Of a DNA stretch of 64,000 nucleotides, positions 32,573-42,619 are shown piece after piece. The notes beneath the pieces were generated by a model. The model had not been told where the DNA came from, made no database searches, and saw nothing but the letters and a program-made list of their open reading frames with translations. A program made the position numbers and the translations under genes. The DNA is from Nothophaeocryptopus gaeumannii (Eukaryota > Ascomycota > Dothideomycetes > Mycosphaerellales > Mycosphaerellaceae): the NCBI GenBank assembly GCA_031771865.1, contig JASISA010000037.1, positions 1 through 64,000 on the forward strand. The letters are read 5' to 3'. Numbering within the stretch: the stretch's first letter is position 1; each line of letters starts with the position of its first letter.

Positions 32573-34934
32573 GGGGGTGAGTAATCCGCTGAAGACTAGC
32601 TCGTAGTCGATAGATCCCCTAAGGTACCGAAGTATACGAATAACCGCTTACTAATGCGAGTCGTGAGGATTGGATAAATAGCGACTAATGGCTAATACGG
32701 CGTAGGCAATATCTAGCCTTGTGCCAAGCATAGCGTACATAAGTGATCCAATAGTTAACTAATACTTTAGTTTAAAGTCCTTAGGTGTAGTATAGCCTTT
32801 AGGTCCAGGCTCTAACTTAGTAGTTATTAGTACCCCGTTAGTCTTTATATCGTTCTAAAGGTTTAGCTTAACTAGGATCTCTTTTAGGTAAGCTCTCTAA
32901 TTGAGGTAGATAATTCGATTTACTCGATTACGCCTTAGCTCTATTCCAAGGAAGAACTTGCAGGGCCCTAGATCGGTTATCTTAAACTCCTTACTTAGAG
33001 CCGCCTTTAGTTTAGTAATGCTATCCTTATTTAGTCTAATAATAATAAGATCGTTAACGTATACTACTAGGTAGGTATGTGTCTATCCGTTATAGAACAC
33101 GCTAAGGTCTAAGTCTAATAGGGAGTATCTAACCTTCGATAGGAAGACTAAGAGCGTCTTATACTAAATACGTAGTAACTATTTAAGACTATAGAGAGCT
33201 CTATCTAACTTATACACTATATCCTAGCCGCCTTCTTCGTAGCTATATAGCTATTCGATATACACCGTTTCCTTAACTTTACTATAGAGGAAAGTAGTAC
33301 TAATATCTATTTATTCGATCTCGTAGTCTAGTACGGCGCTAATAGCGAATAGAGCCTTATAGCTTATTAGTTTCACTACTAAGGCGAAGGTATCGTTATA
33401 GTTAGACCCCTTAACCTATTCAAAACTATAGATAACCTACTATGCTTTATACTTTAGTATTTTACTACTAGCTCTACGCTTGATTTTAAATACCTATTTG
33501 CTACGAAGTACCTTTCCGTTCACTTTAGAACGTTTTTTAAGGCGCCAAGTCTTTCGTGTATAGAGTAATACTATCTTATCGTCGGTAGCGTCCTTCTATT
33601 TAGACTATTCGAATAACCTTTAGGCTTGCTTAAGCGTTAGGGGTTCGTAGGGCTTAGGCTAATAGGCTACTACTAGTAGAGTAAGGCACATTAAGTAGGT
33701 AATAGTAGTATAGAAGACAGCGTTATAGATAGGGTTCGATTGCCGCGTTCGTCCCTAAATAATATTACCTCTATCGAAGTTATAGCTAACTTCCTTTAGA
33801 GGAGCTAATTCGAAATTATATCGCGCCCTTCGTCTAGGTAGAGGTAGAGGTAGTGTTAGCTATCTTAGTCGCCGGACAGTCTTATCTATCTAAATAACTA
33901 GAGTCCGTAATAGTACTTGTCTAGGTTCGCTATTACTATTAGTTTAATAACGCTTACTATTATCCTTCCGCCCTAACTCTAGTAATTTAGGAGTAGTATA
34001 GGGACGACGTTCGCGGATAATAACGTTAGTTCGCTACTTAGGTTTAGAAGGGTTATAGTTAGGGGCTACTCGGAAAGTAGTATAGCCTTTAAAACTAATA
34101 AGCCTACCGATATATAACTTTATATTAATAACCTTACGACCGGTATCTCTATTAATAATCTTCTTCTTCTAGTAAGGCGTCTTTAGAGTATAAACTTACT
34201 ACTAAGAGTACGGATATAAGAGATATTCGGCTTAGTACCTATAAATAGCTCCTATAGGGTAGTATTGTAGTCCGTGTATAGGGAGTAGTCCCGGATATAG
34301 ATAATATTATAAGCGACTACCTCTAACTAGTACCTTAGGTCGAGACCGGAGGTAATAATTAACGGTTAGAGCTTATCCTTAATTGTTCGGTTTAGTCTCT
34401 TAGCCTTGCCGTTTACTTAGTATTAATCGGTATTAGTATACTACATCTTAATCGCTCGATTATAGGTCCAAGCCTAATAGAACTTATTATAGTTCTCTCT
34501 ACCCCTATCTTAGATAATAAGACAGTAACGTCGCTCTAGCCTTTCGTAGCGATTAATAAAGTTCCTTATAACTCTAAACACTTAATCTTTAGTCTAAAGA
34601 GGCTCTACCTCTACGTATCTAGACTAGTCGTTAAGGTAAGTAACCTAATATTTAGAGTTGTTAAATGCTTTATTAAAAGGACTAGCAATATCTATATAAA
34701 TTACATCTATAGGGTATTCCCCTTCTCGGAGTTTTCCTTTATATAGGCGCTCTATTTAGCGGCCAAGTACGTAGGCTTTATAGATATAGCGTCCATTAGG
34801 CTATGAAGTATCTATTCCGGTTACTATAGGTCGTAATCGGATTAGGCTCTACTCTAAGAGATGTCCGAGCCGTTCGTACTAGAGTCGGAAGTAAGGGTAT
34901 TCGATACTATATACAGCTCCTACGAAGGACTCGG

Positions 34935-35250
34935 TGTCACGGGCCGGAGTCGGGAAGTAGGTTGCTAATCACAAACGGTACAGGGAGCTACGGACAGGTT
35001 GGATAGACACTGTATTAACCATATAGGTCAATCCTATTGACAGGACGTAGCGCAAAGAGTCGAAGACCGGATCTTTGCGCGTCGAGAAGAAACTCTTCTC
35101 CGGGTCTTGGCAGAGTCACGTGGCTCTGTCACATGATGCTAGTCGAGCCCCGAGGCTCGGCCGAAGTTCATCCGGATGCTTGGTACACTACCAAGCATCC
35201 AAACCACGTGCATCCAGGTGTTCAGGTGTCACCGGGCCACGCCCGTGACA
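34935..35250. repeat. solo LTR A, nested in the copia element
   Basis: 316 bases, TGTCACGGGCCGGAGTC...CACGCCCGTGACA, with terminal inverted TGTCACGGG/CCCGTGACA. Perfect five-base TSD CTCGG at 34930-34934 and 35251-35255. Ordinary CA/TG content inside RIP-mutated surroundings, so it arrived after RIP. Confidence 0.92.
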
Positions 35251-35848
35251 CTCGGAACTACCTTGAATTAACGCGGATTAGTTAGTGCTAACTATATTAA
35301 GTATTATAAGTCTACCCTTAATCGTAGCTTAGAATACGTAGCTTCCTTACTTAAATTAAAGGGTATTATTATCCGGTTTATAAACTCTATCGATATATAG
35401 CTATATCTCGTTAAGTAATAAGAGGTTAACCCTAGCTATTAGTAAGTACTGGCCATTTGGGATCCTTAGTAGTCGAGTACCTATTAACCTAGCAAGGCGA
35501 CAGTTAATCTCGATCGTTCCTTATCCGACTAGCGTTAATTTAGCTCTACTAATACCGTTTACTATTTGTCCCTTAATAGACTTGTAGGTACCGTTAACGA
35601 ACAGATCTCTTCGCCTAATAAGGCCGCCGGATGCCCCTGAGTTAAGAATAATAGCATCCTATAGGTTTATTCTACGGTAAATAGCTATTAGCTCGCTAGA
35701 GTACTAATTACTCTTAAAGAATACAGCGTTATAGGGCCGAGTTCTAGTAATTAATTCCAGTTCCTCGTAAGTACCTCCGAGGAGGACATTCACTTTATTA
35801 TTAGGCTTCTTAATAGCGTTGCCTATAATTAAGAAACTAGGGCTAGAG

Positions 35849-36215
35849 TGTTACGGACTGAATCTGCAGGACGCAGAATCAAGGACATGGAACCATGCAA
35901 GAATGACGCCAGAAGTCACGTGTCTGACCACAGTCTGGGACCTCTGGTCGAACACGTGAGGTTTGGCGACCGACAGACCGCCCGACCGGTCAGTTGGTCG
36001 AACGGTCAAACTCGCTGCCAAGAGCAAGCGAGACCACCAAGTATATAGCAACGATGGTTGACTAGCAATCATCGTGTTCAACTCATGTTACAATCTCACT
36101 GATTGGAATAAGCCAAGACTTCCTTCACTTCGTTCCACTTGCCGACGCATTCTCCAAAGAAGCCGTTCCACGTGATTAAGCGAGTCACCTGACAAGCGAG
36201 ATACCGTGCGTAACA
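35849..36215. repeat. solo LTR B, nested in the copia element
   Basis: 367 bases, TGTTACGGACTGAATC...ATACCGTGCGTAACA. Perfect TSD TAGAG at 35844-35848 and 36216-36220. Its last 71 bases match the LTR end at 1-71 with one difference. Not RIP-mutated. Confidence 0.93.
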
Positions 36216-36542
36216 TAGAGTTACGTTTTAATCTAGCCTATAGTAGTGTCGGCTTACTTTAGCGGCTCTTTCGACTCTTATCTCTTATCTATTTGCCTTT
36301 CTTTATTGTCTTCTACTAAGTAGGTATAGAAGTATTATCAACCTCCTAGTATACCTATCTAGGCTTATATAGAACTAAAGACCTATAGGTAGGGTAGGGT
36401 CTTAGCTACTATTGTCTATATTAACCGCTATAGTTAAGTTGCTAATTAGTCTATTTATAGCGGTTTTAGAACTCCTCTATAGCAACGATATAGCGGCTTA
36501 GTAATACCCCTTCCTTTAATTCGTCCTCTTCGTCTAGTAGTA

Positions 36543-36890
36543 TGTTACGGATGGAACCGAGAGGCGATGGCAGCCAACCAGTCTAAGCGCGGGTCTGCAG
36601 CTCAGCCTCGGGAGGTTCCGCTGCAGCTCGCTCACAGTACTCTCGTCGCTCGCAGTGCTTCCACCGGAAGCACAGGAAGCAGAGAAAGCAAGGAGAGCAC
36701 ACGAATCTCCTATGTGTATATAGATCACGTTCTCTACTGAGGTAGATAGGAGCTTCGTGCTCAACTCAATCTCTCAATACTACTCTCTTGAGTAAAGGTT
36801 ACACTTCTCAAGACTCTGTTACCAAAGAGACATTCCGGGGTTCGACACTTCCTAGGCCTATCCACGTGACAGAGGAGACGGTCCGTAACA
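36543..36890. repeat. solo LTR C, nested in the copia element
   Basis: 348 bases, TGTTACGGATGGAACC...GAGACGGTCCGTAACA. Perfect TSD TAGTA at 36538-36542 and 36891-36895. It shares the terminal TGTTACGGA.../...CCGT--GTAACA style with LTR B but has a different interior, so it is a related but separate family. Not RIP-mutated. Confidence 0.92.
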
Positions 36891-37659
36891 TAGTACTTTA
36901 TATTATATACTAAAACTATCTCTAAAAGACTCGAATACTAGGCCAAGGCCTTTAATAAATAGTTAAACGATATAGTATTCCGGAAGCTAAGCTTTCTTAT
37001 TAAGCGTAACTATATCGTCTCTAATCTTAATTATTGCTAGTCCGTATAATAGAACGTCCTTATAGCTAGCGAGGGTAAGGTCGCCGAGTTAATTAACTAG
37101 TATAGTATAGCGACCTAAGCCCTTTCCTTTAAATACTACTTCGAGATCCTTAAATAGCTAAAGGATAGTATAGCTATTATTCTTGCTCTTAGCAAGAATT
37201 CTACTAGCTCGACTTCCGTAGGTCTCGTTAATAGTAGCGAAGGCCTGGATCCTTATAATATTCTAGTCTAGTAAGCGTTTATTTATAGCTGTTTCTTCTT
37301 CGCCCTCTAAGAGGGTTAGTAGTTCCTTTTAGAACTTAAGGAGAGTAATAAACCCCTAAGGGGATATAGCAAGGTAGTTTTTAATCTACTTAATCTATAG
37401 TAGCTAGTTATCTTAACTATTAAGCTTTGCAATATATTATAGGTCCCTCTTAGAAGAATCTTAATTAGTAAGAGATATAGCAAGTCTCCTAATCGAATTT
37501 AAAGTAGGTAAGAAGTAGAACTTCCTTTAGTAGGATATTTAGGTAAAATAAGATACTTATAAAAATGCTAATAGTCTTACTAGTCTTAATATCCCTCTAA
37601 GGATATAAGGGCTCTTCGGCCTTTAGGGTTAACGTGCATTTGCTCTTAATTGTGCTACT

Positions 37660-37978
37660 TAAGGCGGCATAGCCGTCCGTTATACTACTCAAAGTAGTCG
37701 TAGTTTAATAGTAAGGCGGTATAGCCGTCCGTTATACTACTTAAAGTAGTATTTAATAGTAAGGCGGCATAGCCGTCCGCTGTACTACTTAAAGTAGTCG
37801 TAGTTTAATAGTAAGGCGGTATAGCCGTCCGTTATACTACTTAAAGCAGTCGTAATCTTAGTAGTAACGTGGCATTACCCGTCAATTGTACTACTTAAAG
37901 CAGTCGTAATCTTAGTAGTAACGTGGCATTACCCGTCAATTGTACTACTTAAGTAGAATAGTAAGGCGGCATAGCTCT
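37660..37978. repeat. tandem array of about 50-53-bp units in the copia 5' region
   Basis: Seven imperfect units, each beginning with a block like AAGGCGGCATAGCCGTCC or AACGTGGCATTACCCGTC, at about 37661, 37711, 37764, 37814, 37867, 37919 and 37963. They lie between the primer-binding site and the start of Gag. Later units diverge in blocks, which suggests two rounds of duplication. RIP has added C/T differences between units (GGCATAG against GGTATAG). Confidence 0.8.
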
Positions 37979-38216
37979 AAACTATATCTAGACCGGATAT
38001 TTCTTATTACGGCCCGCATAGATTTCGGATATCTTCGGCGCATAATAGTTATTATATAACTAGGAATTTTTCGTATACTACCGTTAATAGTTATAAAGAG
38101 GTTCTATTGACAACGGGATAATATTAACTATTTCTTCGTTAGTTATAGCTTATAAGGATATAGGTAGAGTTCTTAATAATATAGAATTATTATTTAGTAA
38201 TACGGAAGAGCAATAT

Positions 38217-38230
38217 CCGGGCTTATAACC
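38217..38230 (-). promoter_or_regulatory. primer-binding site, half-tRNA(iMet) type
   Basis: Directly inside the 5' LTR the minus strand reads GGTTATAAGCCCGG. This differs by one RIP-type G-to-A change from GGTTATGAGCCC, the complement of the anticodon stem-loop of initiator tRNA-Met. Priming from the anticodon region is known for Drosophila copia. Confidence 0.6.
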
Positions 38231-38362
38231 TGCTGAAAAAGGTATATGAACATGCAGGTTTGTGTTGTTGTTGTAGGTTGATGTTATTGTAGGTGACTAG
38301 GTTCTAAGGATCTAGTCTTATACCTGATCACACTAGCTCTGTCACGTGCACCACTTCCAACA
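38231..38362 (-). repeat. 5' LTR of the copia element
   Basis: 132 bases, near-identical to 31937-32077. Followed at 38363-38367 by the second GCAAG of the TSD. Confidence 0.9.
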
Positions 38363-39271
38363 GCAAGTTCGTCAAGTATCAGCACGATGATCTCTCTACA
38401 ATTCCCAGGTCAACTCACATCGTCGACGGTGTTCTTCTGGTGCTGAACACATAGCGAGATTGTCTCTACGGCCTCGCGAATGAGGTCGACGTCCACTTGG
38501 CTTGACGAATTGTCCTTTATCTCATCGCCAATATCTTCAGCACAGTGCAGCACCGCTAAGAGCGGGTTTCTGATCTCGTGAGATCATGTCGATGAAACGC
38601 TCTTGTTGATCTTTCCGTTCTCGAGCTTGCCGGGCAGCCTTGCGTTCAGTCAGTTCTGCACTTTTCTCCGAGCTGATATCGACGATGCTGCAATTGAAGC
38701 CACCCTTCTCGCGCAGGCTTCCACGTTGTAGGTTGTCATCGCCAAGCGCAGTCAGCAAAAGCAGCCGCCACGGGCGAGGCTCTCCATTAGCTCGAAGTGC
38801 CTGTCAAAAGTGAGCATTCCGTCTTTGGGTCTTACTTCGCAACTTACTGTCCGTAGTTCTCGCCGAGAGTGAAATGCCTCTTGATACGCATTCATCACGC
38901 GATCGTACGCATACTCTGTGGCCAACTGGTGAAGGACTTATCATCTGCGAGCATTGTCGTTAGCTCATCAAAGCGGTAATTCACAAATAAAGCTCGAGCG
39001 TTATGGTCCAGAATTTCCAGCCCCGAGGGTAGTATCTCTGCGAAGCGATGAAAAAAAGGGTGCTCGTCAAGAGACCGATATAGCATGGGAGTTGGAACCA
39101 CTTGCACCAGTATGGCTTTTGGCTCTCTATCGCTCGTGCAAAGTAGAGGGCTGGCCAAGGCAGTGGACGAACGTTGGACAGCAGCAGTCTTGTCCTACAA
39201 GAGACCGTGTCCCTGGATTTCTTTAGGGACGCCAGTATGGGAGACAGAGTGCAGCAAGTCGATGGTGTAGC
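38363..39271 (-). pseudogene. hybrid histidine kinase, 5' half (PAS and dimerisation domains)
   Basis: A PAS-like segment (SGLEILDHNARALFVNYRFD, then SFTSWPQS, about 38850-39090) leads to GGFNCSIVDISSEKSAELTE and the HisKA helix RKDQQERFIDMIS. At about 38576-38582 two bases are missing from the next codon, the phosphoacceptor His of the H box. One frame over, the sequence goes on as EIRNPLLAVLHCAEDIG to NTVDD. A GTGAGT donor follows (38411-38418) and its intron contains the copia insertion. A TAG lies at 39195-39197. The frame then meets the MITE at 39271 and seems to resume beyond it. Kinase activity is not expected. Confidence 0.8.
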
Positions 39272-39621
39272 CAGTGATTAGCATCATCCAAATCAGATCG
39301 ACTAAAGGGTCGGATCTGATCTGATTTGGTTGTGATCTGGATCAACGGTCCAAGATCTGGATTAGAATGATCTGAAATGGATGTTTACGGCCTACCTAAA
39401 TAGGCAGCTCCGAAGGAATGGAAGGAGTAGTTATCCCCTTAACGGCTTATAGTTCCTTCTAACGGCTAGTGCACAGGCGCCGTTAAGCTCTATACCGTAT
39501 TATCTGGTTGATAAGAGGCATGATCCAGATCATTTAGATCATTTAAAGGCCCTTATTTGATCCGTGATCTGTATCATCCAAATCAGATATTATTTGGTGG
39601 ATGATGATCTGCTAATCACAG
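39272..39621. mobile_element. hAT-like MITE, 350 bp
   Basis: Terminal inverted repeats CAGTGATTAGCA and (reverse complement of the right end) CTGTGATTAGCA, one mismatch. Perfect 8-base TSD GGTGTAGC at 39264-39271 and 39622-39629. An 8-base TSD and a CAGTG-type end fit the hAT superfamily. No transposase frame. Several internal GATC/CAAATCAGAT palindromic blocks near both ends could form a hairpin. It interrupts the kinase reading frame (ALSGYT on the right side, IDLLHSVSHTG on the left). Confidence 0.9.
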
Positions 39622-39870
39622 GGTGTAGCCCGAGAGCGCCTCGGTCTGAGTTTGACCTTGGCCTTCGATCCCGTCGGCGTCGGCCCAGGCTTTGTTGTGC
39701 AGCAAAAGGACTAGCGAGCTCGTATATAGCACTGAGGAAGCGGCAATCGAGACATTCGCGGCAACTCACCTCACTCGCGGGAATATTAGCTTTGGCGCTA
39801 GCAACGACCATGTGCTTGTGAGGCTTAAATGATCCAAGACTGACACCGAACACTGTGGTGTCACTATCTA
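39622..39870 (-). pseudogene. probable 5' part of the histidine kinase gene beyond the MITE
   Basis: With the MITE and one TSD removed, the minus frame runs GQTQTEALSGYT straight into IDLLHSVSHTGVPKEIQG. Upstream is a possible intron (39690-39769, GTGAGT...CAAAG) and then SFKPHKHMVVASAKANIPAS. No domain recognised here. The right border with the retroelement fragment starting near 39872 is not sharp, and the true ATG was not found. Confidence 0.45.
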
Positions 39871-39871
39871 C

Positions 39872-40401
39872 ATGACCGCTACCAACAAAAACACTTGTGC
39901 AGTCACGCAAATGCGTGCAATGCTCAGAGTTCCCCCGACAAACCTACTGGATCAATTACTCTTCGCACTAACTACCGGAGCCTTCACTTACGCAAGGATC
40001 TACACGGCAGTTAAGGAGCGAGTCGCCAAGGCTGGCTATACGAAGGCGCGTACCAAAATACCTTGCCGGTAGCCTTGTCAGCACGTCAATATCCTCATCG
40101 AGTCTACGGGCAGATTGATGAGGTCTTAGCCTGGTTGGTGGGGTGAAAACGTTGCATCGATTAACCGCAAACAGTGACCGTTAATCAAAGCCTTACTCAA
40201 TTGAGACCGGCAAGGACTTTTGGTACGAGCCTTCGTACCGCTGCAGACTACGCTTGTCATTCATTTCAGCGTGGCGCGGCTCAACACGCCGCTAACAAAG
40301 GTTATCACTCAAGAAGAGACCATAACGCGAGTATAGCGAAGGTAGAACAGTTGTTTCGAAAACGTCAAAACATGTTTCGGCAAGGTGTAGCTCACATTTA
40401 A
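39872..40401 (+). pseudogene. tyrosine recombinase fragment of a second DIRS/Ngaro-like element
   Basis: Two frames: CAVTQMRAMLRVPPTNLLDQ and LTTGAFTYARIYTAVKERVA with KAGYTKARTK, then, after a stop at about 40069-40071 and a shift, CHSFQRGAAQHAANKGYHSR. The latter carries the H-x-x-R block of tyrosine recombinases in YR retrotransposons and Cryptons. The frame ends MFRQGVAHI and the terminal non-coding repeat follows. The N-terminal part and all of Gag/RT are missing. Confidence 0.65.
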
Positions 40402-40905
40402 AAATCTTAAGTATGCCGGAGTAGGCCGGATGTTTCCCAAACGTTGATGCTGGCTGTAGAGTAGGCTCTTCGAAGCTCGCTGTACTATAGTACCCTCCGA
40501 CACGATATATCTAGGGTATTTTACTATTGTATTCAAAACCGAGTCTTGCTTTCCTCTCAACTTTACTTTGTTACTATAGGCAACACGTAACACGGCTACG
40601 AACTACTACAACACATAAAACGGCTACGAACTTCTATAATATACAAAACGGCTACGAACTACTACGATATATTAAACGAGGAAGTTACTATAGGTATAAG
40701 CTACTTATATCCTAGCTAGTTACTTCTAATATAGACACTAAGTTTAATTAATTAGGATACTCTCTTTACGAATTATTATGTTATAGCTTTTAGCTACTCT
40801 AACTGCATTTATAGCATGCGGTACAATATGCCAATGCTGTGCCCCTAAAGTATGTAGTATATGTTTAATCCCGTTCGACAATTAGTATAACTTAGGCTAA
40901 CCCGA
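40402..40905 (+). repeat. terminal region of the DIRS/Ngaro-like element, copy 2 (inverse to 23785-24470)
   Basis: Shares long blocks with the reverse complement of 23785-24470: GTACCCTCCGACACGATATA, ACACGGCTACGAACTACTAC, and GTTACTATAGGTATAAG against GTTACAAAAGGTATAAG. This copy has many more TA in place of CA/TG (moderate RIP), a single minisatellite unit, and a local triplication of ACGGCTACGAACT (about 40598-40660). Confidence 0.8.
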
Positions 40906-41303
40906 TAATTTAGTCGTGGTGGCATTCTACTACATTTCCTAGTCACAAGGACGGGTGTATTTGTTCAACAGAAAGGATGGGTTGTACGAATGATTGTTTC
41001 GGCTAGAGATTAATCTCTCCTACTGCGACCTATCGGTGTCGCCGAGATGAGATAGCACAGGAGCTGTGTTGGAGGAGGCGAACATGTCAAAGATGATAGG
41101 AAAGATCTGAACTCGACATGTCAGGCTCAGGAGGCGTGAACTCTGATCTTTTACGATTGGCTACGGCCTCGACTCCGATTGCAGTCTGGCTACAAGACTT
41201 GGCACTTCCTCTCTGAGATCTTGACTTTCTGCTGCCATCTCACACGCCCTTCTGAACGGCTCACATACGGCCGATTACTGCTCACCGTCCATCGTTGTCA
41301 CAC
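40906..41303. other. intergenic, no gene seen
   Basis: Ordinary composition; only short frames. Confidence 0.5.
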
Positions 41304-41894
41304 TCATAATGTTGATTCCGGCACCGGCACATCCACCGCGTTCAAAGCGATGCACAAGTAGGCATAGTAACCGATATAGTGCACCAACGCAATCGTGCCT
41401 TCTTTCCCGAAAGCCTCCACGCTCGTGTCCCAAAGAACTTGCGGCAAAGGTCCTGGAGTCCCGCACAACCTCTTCGCAATGTCGTACGCAAGAGCACAAT
41501 TGGCATTCAAATCCTCCGGCCTCTCATCCTTCTTGATCCTCTCAATTTGCTCCTTGGTGAGAACACCCGCCTTCTCCGCGACATTCTCATGAGCATACAG
41601 CTCATATGCTGCTTGAAAATGGCCACCACATGCCAGAATAGCCGTCTCTCTGACGTCCTGCGGAAGAGGCAGCTTTGCTAGAGAATACACGAGTTGCATG
41701 GCGATCTTTCCACTTTCCGGAGCAGCTGTGAAGAGAACTTAGGGCCCGACGAACGCACCATTTTCATCCTTATAGGTGAACTTCTCCTTGTTCTTGCCGA
41801 AGCCAAACTCGGCTATCTCAGTGAATTCGTCGTAGACGCCTTGTTCTTGGGCGGACAATTGGTCGCGTGCCCGAGGAGGGATTCTGGAACCCAT
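41304..41894 (-). pseudogene. carboxymuconolactone decarboxylase (AhpD-like) family gene with an in-frame stop
   Basis: From the ATG at 41894 (MGSRIPPRARDQLSAQEQ) the protein reads to GAFVGP and then hits TAA at 41739-41741. The same frame goes on directly with VLFTAAPESGKIAMQLVYSL, DVRETAILACGGHFQAAYEL with YAHENVAEKAG, and LWDTSVEAFG, the CMD-fold helices. No GT...AG pair removes the stop. About 196 aa, the usual length of fungal CMD proteins, which act in aromatic catabolism or as peroxidase-like enzymes. The classical CxxC of AhpD is not present here. A single nonsense change or a base error would explain the stop. Confidence 0.75.
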
Positions 41895-42619
41895 GTTTGT
41901 TTTGGTATATCCAGCCTTTGTACGACAGCAGTCGCGTCTTAAGGCTTCAGTGGTAATGGGAACTTCAGTGGGGGGTTTAAGGAACAAATGGAAGACGCTG
42001 ACAACGTGAAGTCGTACTCTTCACCTAAAGGGTCCGGAGCTTCAGCTTGCCAATTGAGTTTCGCGGTTGCATCATCTCGCACCGGTCTTACCACCAAGCC
42101 CTAGCAAGACATATGTTAGAAGTCCTGCACGAGACTGTAGACAACAAGTTCAGGGACCGTTAAACTGATGTTGTATATAACGTTAATGGGGACAGCCGAC
42201 CGAAAAGGGAGGTCTTTGTCTCAGTGCCAAGCAAGACACAATGCCTGGATTGCACGAGGACTTTTGCTGTCAACAATGCACCTTTCAACCCTTCCAAGTT
42301 CTGTTGAAGTGAGAGCATGATCGTGTAGTAATGAGTTCATTAAGATACTATCTAAGAGGTGGCAGAACTGAGGTTTTTAAGTACCACTAGTTGTTTGCTT
42401 CGTAACGCTATCAAAGACAGTGATGAGACACTCTCTTTCAACAAGTTCCGTGCTCCTTCACAACTTACTCCTTCCCCAGGGGGTTCTTCACCACCCTGTC
42501 CTCTGTCTCTCGCCTCGATCCCAGCCGATAGTCTGGAGAGTCATGACAACATTCACGACTGAGGGCATTTCTCCCTTCCAAGGTATCTCAATCATTACAG
42601 TAAAACACGCAATCCAACC
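41895..42619. other. intergenic, no gene seen
   Basis: Upstream of the CMD gene and 3' of the hydrolase gene. Only shadow frames. Confidence 0.5.

Larger units (their letters stand above)
31937..38362 (-). mobile_element. Ty1/copia LTR retrotransposon, RIP-mutated, inserted in an intron of the histidine kinase gene
   Basis: Bounded by LTRs of 141 bp (31937-32077) and 132 bp (38231-38362). They are nearly identical except for a 9-base gap. TSD GCAAG flanks it at 31932-31936 and 38363-38367. The coding strand is minus. RNase H near the left end (32318-32572) reads DSNWGGDNSTRRSTLGFIF and STCEAELIGQ. RT around 33050-33061 shows Y-V-N-D-L for YVDDL, then FKITDLGPCKFFLG. From about 32600 to 38230 CA and TG are almost absent (RIP) and frames are full of stops. 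Without three nested solo LTRs and their TSDs the element is about 5.4 kb, near full length. Confidence 0.92.

Noticed and set aside
32600..38230. AT-rich low-CA/TG DNA as a centromere or low-complexity block
   Set aside because: RT (Y-V-N-D), RNase H, LTRs, primer-binding site and TSD show it is a RIP-mutated copia element.
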